This document shows positions 9,680 through 17,223 of a stretch of 64,000 nt of DNA, in pieces. The notes below the pieces were generated by a model. That model saw nothing but the letters and a program-made list of their open reading frames with translations. It made no database searches and had not been told where the DNA came from. Each line of letters begins with the position of its first letter. Position 1 is the first letter of the stretch. The DNA comes from Butyrivibrio sp. WCD3002 (lineage in GTDB: Bacteria; Bacillota; Clostridia; Lachnospirales; Lachnospiraceae). The stretch spans positions 744,001 through 808,000 of the forward strand of contig NZ_AUJO01000001.1 of NCBI RefSeq assembly GCF_000424265.1. Direction: 5' to 3'. Position numbers and translations under genes: made by a program.

Positions 9680-9916
9680 TCAGGCTTCGTTTCTAGCCTT
9701 CTTAAGAAGCTCTACTGCCTCACCTACTGTTGTGATCTTCTCAGCAAGATCAGCGTCGATCTTAACATCGAACTCATCCTCGATACCCATGATGATCTGG
9801 AAAACATCAAGAGAATCTGCTCCGAGGTCATCAGTAAAAGTAGAATCAAGAGTGATCTCACCCTCATCAACATTAAGTACATCAGCAATAACTTTCTTTA
9901 ACTTTTCGAATTCCAT
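9680..9916 (-). CDS. acpP: Acyl carrier protein
   Basis: A 78-residue acidic carrier for fatty-acid synthesis. The 4'-phosphopantetheine serine is in LGADSLD, inside DDLGADSLDVFQIIMGIED. Length and helix pattern are standard for type II ACP. AAGGATGG precedes the ATG. It lies between plsX and rnc, the usual lipid-synthesis context, with its own terminator downstream. Confidence 0.97.
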   Translation of the reverse strand: MEFEKLKKVIADVLNVDEGEITLDSTFTDDLGADSLDVFQIIMGIEDEFDVKIDADLAEKITTVGEAVELLKKARNEA

Positions 9917-10034
9917 AATATTCCATCCTTTGCAAAATTTCTTTTTTATTTTATTACAAGTAATTGTAGTAACAAAAACTATAATACCATTTATTTGGGC
10001 TTACAAGTATTTTCTGCCAAGCCGGCATAAAGAC

Positions 10035-11045
10035 TTATTCCTCAGCAGATATAGCCTGCTGAATCTTCTCTGCAATGTTCTGCTCCTTAAAGGTTACGCA
10101 CTGCAAAATACTGTTCTTAACCTCTATAGCCTTGGCACTTCCGTGGGTCTTAACAACAAGACCTGAAAGACCAAGCATGGGAGCTCCGCCGTATTTTTCC
10201 GTATCATAATCCTTAAGAACTGATTTAAGCGTAGGCTTGATTAAAAGTCCGCCAATCTTAGCTCTTAAGTTGCTCATAAGGCCATTCTTAACAACCTTTA
10301 AAAGAGTCTTGGCAACGCCTTCATACATCTTAAGAACCACATTGCCTGTAAATGCCTCACATACAATAACGTCAGCAGTTCCTGCAGGTATATCTCTTGC
10401 CTCAACAGAACCGATGAAATTTATATCGGGACAGTTTTTAAGAAGCGGGAAGGTCTCCTTTACAAGTGCATTACCCTTCTCCTCCTCAGCGCCTATATTA
10501 ACAATTCCAACTCTGGGATTGGAAATGCCGCATACATTCTGCATGTATACCGAACCCATCTTGGCGAACTGTACGAGATGTGAAGGTCTTGCATCTACAT
10601 TAGCGCCGCAATCAATAAGAAGCGCTACGCCTTTCTCAGTAGGAATAAGCGGAGCAAGAGGTGCTCTCTCAACACCCTTAAGTCTTCCTACGATTACCTG
10701 ACCACCCACAAGTGTTGCACCGGTACTTCCGGCAGAAACATAGGCATCAGCTTCGCCATGCTTAACCATAAACATAGCCTTTACTATAGACGAATCCTTC
10801 TTGGTACGAATCGCAAGCACAGGCGGTTCAGCCATTTCTATGACTTCCTCAGCATTTACAACCTCGAGTCTTTCCTTATCATAGGTATATTTAGAAAGCT
10901 CCTCGTTAACAAGCTGCTCTTTACCAACAAGAAAAATTTTAAGTCTGTCGGACTCAGCCAGAGCATCGACAGCCCCCTTAACGATCTCCCCGGGCGCATT
11001 ATCTCCGCCCATTGCATCAACTGCAACTCTTACAAGTTCAGCCAT
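10035..11045 (-). CDS. plsX: Phosphate acyltransferase PlsX
   Basis: It makes acyl-phosphate from acyl-ACP for PlsY-dependent phospholipid synthesis. It is 336 residues and begins MAELVRVAVDAMGGDNAPGE, the family hallmark, with NIGAEEEKGN and EAFTGNVVLKMYEG further on. The start is ATG at 11045, which has GGAGG five bases upstream; the in-frame TTG at 11057 lies within that ribosome binding site region. Its neighbours rpmF and acpP are the conserved partners. Confidence 0.97.
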   Translation of the reverse strand: MAELVRVAVDAMGGDNAPGEIVKGAVDALAESDRLKIFLVGKEQLVNEELSKYTYDKERLEVVNAEEVIEMAEPPVLAIRTKKDSSIVKAMFMVKHGEADAYVSAGSTGATLVGGQVIVGRLKGVERAPLAPLIPTEKGVALLIDCGANVDARPSHLVQFAKMGSVYMQNVCGISNPRVGIVNIGAEEEKGNALVKETFPLLKNCPDINFIGSVEARDIPAGTADVIVCEAFTGNVVLKMYEGVAKTLLKVVKNGLMSNLRAKIGGLLIKPTLKSVLKDYDTEKYGGAPMLGLSGLVVKTHGSAKAIEVKNSILQCVTFKEQNIAEKIQQAISAEE

Positions 11046-11129
11046 TTCAACCTCCAAAAAACATTTTATTCAACTATATTATTCTATAATACAAGCGAGG
11101 GTAAAACAAGGATAAAGGGCATAAAAAAA

Positions 11130-11154
11130 CTCGGGCTTCAATTTGAAGTCCGAG
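11130..11154 (-). terminator. Terminator after rpmF
   Basis: An 11-bp stem (with one G-T pair) and a tight loop. On the minus strand it is followed by seven T. It lies between rpmF and plsX, so plsX is fed by read-through or by a separate promoter. Confidence 0.8.
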
Positions 11155-11174
11155 CTTTTATATCTCATTTACAA

Positions 11175-11357
11175 TCAATCCTCGTTTGCTACAACGCTCT
11201 TCTTGTTGTAGTAGCCACATTTCTTGCAAACCTTGTGAGGCTGCATAAGCGCGCCACAGTGGCTGCACTTAACCAGTGTGGGAGCAGTCATTTTCCAGTT
11301 TGCTCTTCTCTGGTCTCTGTGACCCTTGGAAGACTTATTCTTCGGGCAGATAGACAT
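11175..11357 (-). CDS. rpmF: 50S ribosomal protein L32
   Basis: A 60-residue zinc-type L32 with SKGHRDQRRANWKM and the four-cysteine site CSHCGALMQPHKVCKKC. The N-terminus is MSICPKNKSSK where MAVPKRKTS is more usual. The start is set by a perfect AAGGAGGTG before the ATG at 11357; longer in-frame starts up to 11396 have no such signal. Its consensus promoter lies at 11436-11464. The DUF177 (YceD) gene that normally precedes rpmF is not seen here. Confidence 0.95.
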   Translation of the reverse strand: MSICPKNKSSKGHRDQRRANWKMTAPTLVKCSHCGALMQPHKVCKKCGYYNKKSVVANED

Positions 11358-11435
11358 TCGGTAACACCTCCTTACAGCGTTCATATCATGAACCATAACA
11401 AATGGTCATTTGCATTAGTCAACACACTTATGCTA

Positions 11436-11464
11436 TTATATGCGTTGAATTCGTGATTGTCAAC
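11436..11464 (-). promoter_or_regulatory. Consensus sigma-A promoter for rpmF-plsX-acpP
   Basis: On the minus strand TTGACA (11464-11459) and TATAAT (11441-11436) are separated by exactly 17 bases, a perfect vegetative promoter. Transcription would begin near 11429, leaving an untranslated leader of ~70 bases before rpmF. It is the strongest promoter-like sequence noticed in the window. Confidence 0.85.
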
Positions 11465-11513
11465 GATTTTTTTAACTTTGTAGATTACAAGCATAACGGA
11501 GCATCGTAAACAC

Positions 11514-12368
11514 ATGAAAGAACTCAATTCCTGCAAGGAAGCCATGCTAAACAGCATTGAAAACAAATACTTTTCTATCGCTCATCTTTATAAGGATGAG
11601 AAAGCAATGGAAATGCATATTCACGACTGCTACGAGGTCTATTTTTCCATATCCGGCGGCAAGCAGTTTCTTATAGATAATAAGGTCTACGATATAAATC
11701 CCGGAGATCTTTTCCTGATCAATCAGTACGATTCCCACTATCTCAGTCAGATTGATAAAGAGCTTCATGAACGTATTGTAATAATGATACATCCAGATTT
11801 CATGAAAAAAATATCAAGTGCCGAGACCGATCTGGACTACTGCTTCCACAGTAAGGAGCATGGCTTTGCTCACAAGCTCAGTCTCTCCCAGGAACAGCAA
11901 AACCGCTTCCTTTTCTTTATAAACAAAATACTTTCTAACAACGGTTATGGCAGGGATTTGGTTGAGCGTTCAGCTTTTACCGAGCTCTTTGTTATGATCA
12001 ACAGCATAATAATTAATGCAAATAACGATACTATTATATCAGGAACCTACAACGATCAGGTAGATGCTATTTTATCCTATATTAATAAAAATATTAACAG
12101 TCCGATAAGTATCGCAAAGCTCTCAAAGGAGTTTTATATAAGCGAGAGCTATATTTGCAGGATTTTTAAGAATACTACGGGAACCACAATAAACAAGTAT
12201 ATGACCGCCAGAAGGATCAGTATTGCTAAATCACTTTTGGCTGAAGGCTACGGAGTAAGTGAAGTCTGTGAAAAATGCGGATTTGTGGATTACAGTAATT
12301 TCCTTAAGGCCTTTACAAAATCCGTTGGTATCTCGCCAAAGAAGTATTCTCAAAACTGCAACAAATAA
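11514..12368 (+). CDS. AraC family regulator with cupin-like sensor domain
   Basis: A 284-residue regulator. The N-terminal cupin-like half (~20-110, HIHDCYEVYFSISGGKQFL and NPGDLFLINQYDSH) is typical of sugar-sensing AraC proteins. The C-terminal double helix-turn-helix (~185-282) contains ISIAKLSKEFYISESYICRI and CGFVDYSNFLKAFTKSVGIS. It lies alone on the plus strand between rpmF and ackA, divergent from rpmF, and its target is unknown. Only a weak CGGAGC ribosome site is seen. It may be a lineage-specific insertion into an otherwise conserved core block. Confidence 0.92.
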   Translation: MKELNSCKEAMLNSIENKYFSIAHLYKDEKAMEMHIHDCYEVYFSISGGKQFLIDNKVYDINPGDLFLINQYDSHYLSQIDKELHERIVIMIHPDFMKKISSAETDLDYCFHSKEHGFAHKLSLSQEQQNRFLFFINKILSNNGYGRDLVERSAFTELFVMINSIIINANNDTIISGTYNDQVDAILSYINKNINSPISIAKLSKEFYISESYICRIFKNTTGTTINKYMTARRISIAKSLLAEGYGVSEVCEKCGFVDYSNFLKAFTKSVGISPKKYSQNCNK

Positions 12369-12385
12369 ATGAATTGCTATTAAAT

Positions 12386-12419
12386 ACGGCAGCTGTCAGA
12401 TTTTCATGACAACTGCCGT
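12386..12419. terminator. Bidirectional terminator between the AraC gene and ackA
   Basis: The imperfect stem ACGGCAG/CTGCCGT continues as TGTCA/TGACA around an 8-base loop. TTTTATATT follows on the plus strand and ATTTAATAG on the minus strand. It separates two convergent genes. Confidence 0.8.
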
Positions 12420-12464
12420 TTTATATTATCCGTTATTTTGAATTAGATTCACTCTTAACGAAAA

Positions 12465-13661
12465 TTACTTTGAGCAAAGCTCGTTTGTATCTCTTGCAAT
12501 GGCAAGCTCCTCGTTTGTGGGAACAACAAGAACCTTAACCTTTGAATCAGGTGTTGATACAACCTTCTCTTTACCATGAACTTCATTTGCTTCCTTATCG
12601 AGGTTAACACCAAGGAAACCAAGTCTCTGGCAGATGAGATCTCTTACAAGAGGTCCGTTCTCACCAACGCCTGCTGTGAAGCAGATGCAATCTACTCCGT
12701 CCATAGCTGCTGCGTAAGCGCCGACATATTTTGCAACTCTGTAGCAGAAGGTATTGATTGCTCTGATACAGCCCTTATCGCCGTTAAAATATCCATCCTC
12801 AAGATCTCTGAAATCAGAGGATACATCACCTGAAAGGCCAAGAACACCTGACTTTTTATTGAGAAGGTTCTCTGCCTCTGCTACATCGATGCCCTCTTTT
12901 TTCATGATAAACTCAACAACGGAAGGATCGATGTCACCACTTCTGGTTCCCATGATAAGACCTTCAAGAGGTGTAAGACCCATTGATGTATCTACGCATT
13001 TGCCGTTCTTAACTGCAGAAACAGATGCACCGTTACCAAGGTGGCAAACGATAGTCTTAAGCTCGCTGTAGTCTTTTCCAAGCATATCTGCTGCTCTCTT
13101 ACTTACATAAGAGTGGCTTGTGCCGTGGAAGCCGTATCTGCGGATCTTGTACTTTTCATAGAGAGCATAAGGAATTCCGTAAAGGAATGCTTCCTCGGGC
13201 ATTGTCTGATGGAATGCTGTGTCAAATACTGCAACCATAGGTACGCCGGGCATAGCACTCTGGCATGCTCTGATACCGATAAGGTTTGCGGGATTGTGAA
13301 GAGGAGCAAGGTCACTTACTTCCTCGATAGCCTTAATAACATCCTCGTCAATGATAACTGACTTTGTGAATTTCTCACCGCCGTGTACGATACGATGTCC
13401 AACTGCACCTATCTCATCAAGAGACTTGATTACGCCTGTCTGTGCATCTGTAAGTGCCTCAATAACAAGAGTAATTGCGCGGTTGTGATCCGGAATAGCT
13501 GTATCCTTTGTAATCTTATCGCCATCACCGGGAGTAAAGCTTATTCTACCGTCGATGCCGATTCTCTCACAAAGGCCCTTACCTATTACCTTTTCTGAGT
13601 CTGAATCAATGAGCTGAAACTTAAGAGATGAGCTTCCGCAATTGATAACTAAAATCTTCAT
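12465..13661 (-). CDS. ackA: Acetate kinase
   Basis: It interconverts acetyl phosphate plus ADP with acetate plus ATP, the ATP-yielding end of acetate fermentation. It is 398 residues with the ASKHA signatures MKILVINCGSSSLKFQL at the N-terminus, VFDTAFHQTMP, RRYGFHGTSH and CHLGNGAS. The start is ATG at 13661, with GGAGGTAATA directly upstream; an ATG 18 bases earlier (13679) is less likely. A separate promoter (TACAAT, 13717-13722, with an extended TG) is plausible. No pta gene lies in this window. Confidence 0.97.
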   Translation of the reverse strand: MKILVINCGSSSLKFQLIDSDSEKVIGKGLCERIGIDGRISFTPGDGDKITKDTAIPDHNRAITLVIEALTDAQTGVIKSLDEIGAVGHRIVHGGEKFTKSVIIDEDVIKAIEEVSDLAPLHNPANLIGIRACQSAMPGVPMVAVFDTAFHQTMPEEAFLYGIPYALYEKYKIRRYGFHGTSHSYVSKRAADMLGKDYSELKTIVCHLGNGASVSAVKNGKCVDTSMGLTPLEGLIMGTRSGDIDPSVVEFIMKKEGIDVAEAENLLNKKSGVLGLSGDVSSDFRDLEDGYFNGDKGCIRAINTFCYRVAKYVGAYAAAMDGVDCICFTAGVGENGPLVRDLICQRLGFLGVNLDKEANEVHGKEKVVSTPDSKVKVLVVPTNEELAIARDTNELCSK

Positions 13662-13796
13662 TATTACCTCCATGTCCATATATATTTATGGTTATTGTTT
13701 TAACTTGTGTTTTAATATTGTAGCACACTATAATGAATAAGTTATAAAACATTTACTTATTTAATTATAAAAAATCATACGTATACAGGTAATTTT

Positions 13797-15053
13797 ATGA
13801 AGGTACTGGGGATAATCGCCGAATACAATCCATTTCATAACGGTCACGAATATGCAATCAGAGCGCTCAAAGAAAAAACAGCCTCTGATTATGTTGTCGT
13901 AGTAATGAGCGGTGACTATACCCAAAGAGGCTGCCCTGCCATCTTTGACAAGATGCTCAGAACAAAAATGGCTCTTTCCTGCGGAGCTGACCTTGTCCTG
14001 GAGCTGCCGGTTTATTACAGCACAGGAAGTGCCGAGTATTTTGCGGGCGGCGCTGTATCTGTTTTAAACGGTCTTGGCTGTGTCGATTTCCTTGGCTTTG
14101 GTTCCGAAACGGATAACCTTTTGGGAATGTCCAAAGCAGCTGAGCTTCTTGCGAACGAGCCTTTAGAGCTCAGCGATAAGATAAAGGAATACGTAAAAAG
14201 CGGCATGAGCTACGCAGCTGCAAGAGCAAGGGCTTTATCTGAAATCACCGGACTAGATACCGATTCTTTTTCTGCGCCAAACGATATCCTCGGGACAGAG
14301 TATATCAAGGCTCTTATTTTGCAGGGAAGCTCTATTAAGCCTGTTTCCATAAAAAGAGAAGGCGCTGGTTATCACGATACCGATGCTGAAGGCACGCTGT
14401 CCTCTGCTGAGTCCATAAGAAAGCTTCTGGAAGGAAGTGATATTTTGGAGAATGATAACGGTCAGTCTGTTCTGTCAGTTATTTCGCAAAACGTCCCTGA
14501 AGATGTTTTTTCCATTATCAAAAACCATCTTACAAATAATGAAAAGGCCATAATGACCGTTGATGATTTATCCTGTTTTCTTCATTACAAGCTTCTACTG
14601 CATAAAAACAGTGGTTACACTGCTTTTGCAGATGTAAGCTCTGACCTTTCAGATAAAATTGCTGCGAATTTAAAGGATTATAAACAGATATCAGCTTTTA
14701 TCATAAAGCTTAAGAGCAAGGATATCGCATATACAAGGATAAGCCGCGCACTTTTACATATACTTCTTGATATAAAGGCTGAGAATTTATCCGAATATGC
14801 AGGTGATAAGACTGAGTTTACTTCCTATGCAAGAATTCTGGGCCTCAATAAGAACGCCTCTCCTCTACTGAAAAAAATACAGGAATGCTCTCGCATCCCT
14901 GTTATTTCACGACTTTCCGATTCAGTTAAGGTTCTTGATGATATGCAGCTAAGACTCCTTAATGAGACTTTGCTTGCATCAAATATATATGATCTTGCAC
15001 TTGGAAAAACTGAATTTTCCGAGTTCTCCAAGTCTGTAATTACCCTGCAGTAA
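13797..15053 (+). CDS. tmcAL: tRNA(Met) cytidine acetate ligase
   Basis: It uses ATP and free acetate to make N4-acetylcytidine at the wobble base of elongator tRNA-Met. It is 418 residues. The N-terminal nucleotidyltransferase domain shows GIIAEYNPFHNGH, where the (H)xGH motif binds ATP, then VMSGDYTQRGCPAIF and GADLVLELPV. This matches Bacillus YlbM/TmcAL in length and motifs. It is divergent from ackA, so the acetate producer and an acetate-using tRNA enzyme share an upstream region. Its 3' end overlaps the convergent EAL-protein gene by 14 bases. Confidence 0.95.
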   Translation: MKVLGIIAEYNPFHNGHEYAIRALKEKTASDYVVVVMSGDYTQRGCPAIFDKMLRTKMALSCGADLVLELPVYYSTGSAEYFAGGAVSVLNGLGCVDFLGFGSETDNLLGMSKAAELLANEPLELSDKIKEYVKSGMSYAAARARALSEITGLDTDSFSAPNDILGTEYIKALILQGSSIKPVSIKREGAGYHDTDAEGTLSSAESIRKLLEGSDILENDNGQSVLSVISQNVPEDVFSIIKNHLTNNEKAIMTVDDLSCFLHYKLLLHKNSGYTAFADVSSDLSDKIAANLKDYKQISAFIIKLKSKDIAYTRISRALLHILLDIKAENLSEYAGDKTEFTSYARILGLNKNASPLLKKIQECSRIPVISRLSDSVKVLDDMQLRLLNETLLASNIYDLALGKTEFSEFSKSVITLQ

Positions 15054-16956
15054 CCTGATCCGGGAATATTTCGGAAGGCATCGGCTTTGCGAAATAATAG
15101 CCCTGGATCATCTCGCAGCGAAGCTTTCTGATATAGTCGTACTGCTCCTGGGTCTCAACACCCTCTACTACTATCTCCAAGCCAAGTCTCTTTGCCATCT
15201 GAACTACTGATTCAAGTACTATCATGCCTCTTTCGCTATTTTCAATATTCCTAAGGAAATACATATCAATTTTTACCACATCAATAGGCATATCCTTGAA
15301 CATATTAAGGTTCGAATATCCACTTCCAAAATCATCCATCATAATTACAAAGCCCGCTTCACGAAGGCGTTTTAATGTATTTATGATGTTTCCGATATTT
15401 TCACTGAAAGCACTTTCTGTAAGCTCTATCTTGATGAGGTTGTGATCCAGCTCGTATTTATCAACGATTGCAATTATATCTTCAACAATTCCCGGATGCT
15501 CCACATCAACTCTGGAAAAATTAACCGACACGGGAACTATGTCGATGCCAACTTCGTTCCAGTCTCTTAGCATCCTGCAGACGTCTTCAAGGACATATAA
15601 ATCAAGCTCAGTAACAAAGCCGTTCTTTTCAAGAATCGGAATGAAATCTGAAGGATTAATCATCTGGTTTTTAGAATCGATCCATCTGACAAGGGCCTCG
15701 GCGCTGACTCTTTCTCTTGTCATGGTGTTACAGACAGGCTGCAGATAAACCTTGAATTCCCTCTCAGCAATAGCATTTCTGACCTTCTGCTCTACAGCTT
15801 TTCTGTGTTCATCCTCTTTTCTGATATCGTTGTCATAAAACGCTACGTTGGTCTTAAAATTACCGGATACCCATTTTAGCGCATAGCCTGCGTGATCAAG
15901 CATACTGTCTATATCATTATCGCCTTCCTCAAGCCTGTATGCACCGGCATAGAAGGAAACAGCATAATCCAGTCCCGTAAGAGGATTTTGTATGAAGTCC
16001 GGGATATTTGATTCAGCCATGGTATTGATGGATAGCTCTTCATCTGTAAGTACAGCGAAGGTATCTCCGCCAATTCTGCCGCACACCGCCTTGTGCTTGT
16101 TCTGCTCCACAGCTTTCTTTACATTATCTGCCAAAAGGAGCAAAACCTTATCGCCATTATCCATACCGGTACGCTCGTTGAGCTCCTGCATGTGATAAAT
16201 CTGAATTTTTATCATGCTATAGCCGGTCATGTCCTGCTTGTGCATCAGTTCATCACAGGCTCTGATGAAGCCTATTCTGTTGTTAAGCCCCGTCAGATCA
16301 TCTATGGTTACATCAATAAAGCAGAACACAACAATGAGAAGCGCAACGCTAAGAGCCAGTACAAGGCCGGTAATTGATGCCTCCGGGAACAGCACCTGAT
16401 AAACGACATTAAAGATCGTCACAAAAAACAGCACAACCAGCATCCTTAATCTCATGATTCCCAGGAATCTCTTATGTTTTAATGCGCAGTCTCCGACAAT
16501 TATTGCGCAGTAAAGGTAAAACAAAAGCACACCATAGGTACCAATTCCCTGGGAATATTCCATGGTTTCTTTATCAAGCTTAAAGAAAAAGTCAAAGAAC
16601 ATATTTCCAACAGTTGCAAGAACAAGCATTGCATAAAGAGGAATTCTCAAAATGAGCGGGTTACATTTTTCACCGCATATCTCATAAAAATACAGCGTAG
16701 CCCTGTATGGGAACATGAAAACCACAATAAAATACAGAACAAGCAGAAAATATGTGACAAACCAGGTTCCGGGATTTTTCAGTTTTATAAAGAGAATGGT
16801 TGCGAAGTCCAGAGTATTATAAGCAATTGCAAGCATGATTAATAACTTCAGATAAACACTGAAGTTTTTCATGAACTTTGGTCTTAGCCATGCACATATT
16901 AAGCTGGTAAGTATAACCATTATTCCGGCTACGTCGAACTGATTAGAATAAACCAT
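15040..16956 (-). CDS. Membrane protein with degenerate GGDEF and intact EAL domains
   Basis: A 638-residue c-di-GMP signalling protein. About seven membrane segments fill residues ~5-215. A GGDEF-like domain follows (IDDLTGLNNR at its start), but its active site reads GGDTF (~296-300), so cyclase activity is doubtful. The EAL domain has SAEALVRW (~419-426), IKIELTESAF and DDFGSGYSN, the residues expected of an active phosphodiesterase. The start is ATG at 16956, with AGAGG six bases upstream; a TTG at 16971 is in frame but inside this region. A terminator-like hairpin precedes the gene (17013-17058). It overlaps tmcAL tail to tail. Confidence 0.93.
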   Translation of the reverse strand: MVYSNQFDVAGIMVILTSLICAWLRPKFMKNFSVYLKLLIMLAIAYNTLDFATILFIKLKNPGTWFVTYFLLVLYFIVVFMFPYRATLYFYEICGEKCNPLILRIPLYAMLVLATVGNMFFDFFFKLDKETMEYSQGIGTYGVLLFYLYCAIIVGDCALKHKRFLGIMRLRMLVVLFFVTIFNVVYQVLFPEASITGLVLALSVALLIVVFCFIDVTIDDLTGLNNRIGFIRACDELMHKQDMTGYSMIKIQIYHMQELNERTGMDNGDKVLLLLADNVKKAVEQNKHKAVCGRIGGDTFAVLTDEELSINTMAESNIPDFIQNPLTGLDYAVSFYAGAYRLEEGDNDIDSMLDHAGYALKWVSGNFKTNVAFYDNDIRKEDEHRKAVEQKVRNAIAEREFKVYLQPVCNTMTRERVSAEALVRWIDSKNQMINPSDFIPILEKNGFVTELDLYVLEDVCRMLRDWNEVGIDIVPVSVNFSRVDVEHPGIVEDIIAIVDKYELDHNLIKIELTESAFSENIGNIINTLKRLREAGFVIMMDDFGSGYSNLNMFKDMPIDVVKIDMYFLRNIENSERGMIVLESVVQMAKRLGLEIVVEGVETQEQYDYIRKLRCEMIQGYYFAKPMPSEIFPDQVTAG

Positions 16957-17012
16957 ACTTAACCTCTGCAAAATACCGAGCAGAACATCAGATTATTTTT
17001 AAATAAAAAAAC

Positions 17013-17058
17013 ACAGGGTATAAGAGACCCCGTTAGAAACGTTATCTCTCCTCCCTGT
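17013..17058 (-). terminator. Terminator-like hairpin in the leader of the EAL-protein gene
   Basis: On the minus strand ACAGGG pairs with CCCTGT and AGAGA with TCTCT, and the hairpin is followed by a T-rich tract (GTTTTTTTATTT). It lies ~55 bases upstream of the start codon at 16956 with no gene immediately before it. It may therefore be an attenuator rather than the end of another transcript. I see no known riboswitch consensus. Confidence 0.55.
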
Positions 17059-17223
17059 TCTTATAAACATAATATTATCATTTTTAATAAGTTTCAATCC
17101 ATTTTGTGTAATTGCGATAAAATTTCTATTTAATTTGAATTATGTTTACCAAACTTTAATGAATTGTGTATGAAAAATCATTTATAATATTTATAACTAT
17201 ACAATTTCGATAAGGGGGTTCTT

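Noticed and set aside
11397..11513. Possible truncated DUF177 gene before rpmF
   Set aside because: All frames on the minus strand were read; only the promoter and leader of rpmF are present.
17013..17058. c-di-GMP or preQ1 riboswitch
   Set aside because: The expected conserved loops are not visible; only a terminator-type hairpin can be supported.
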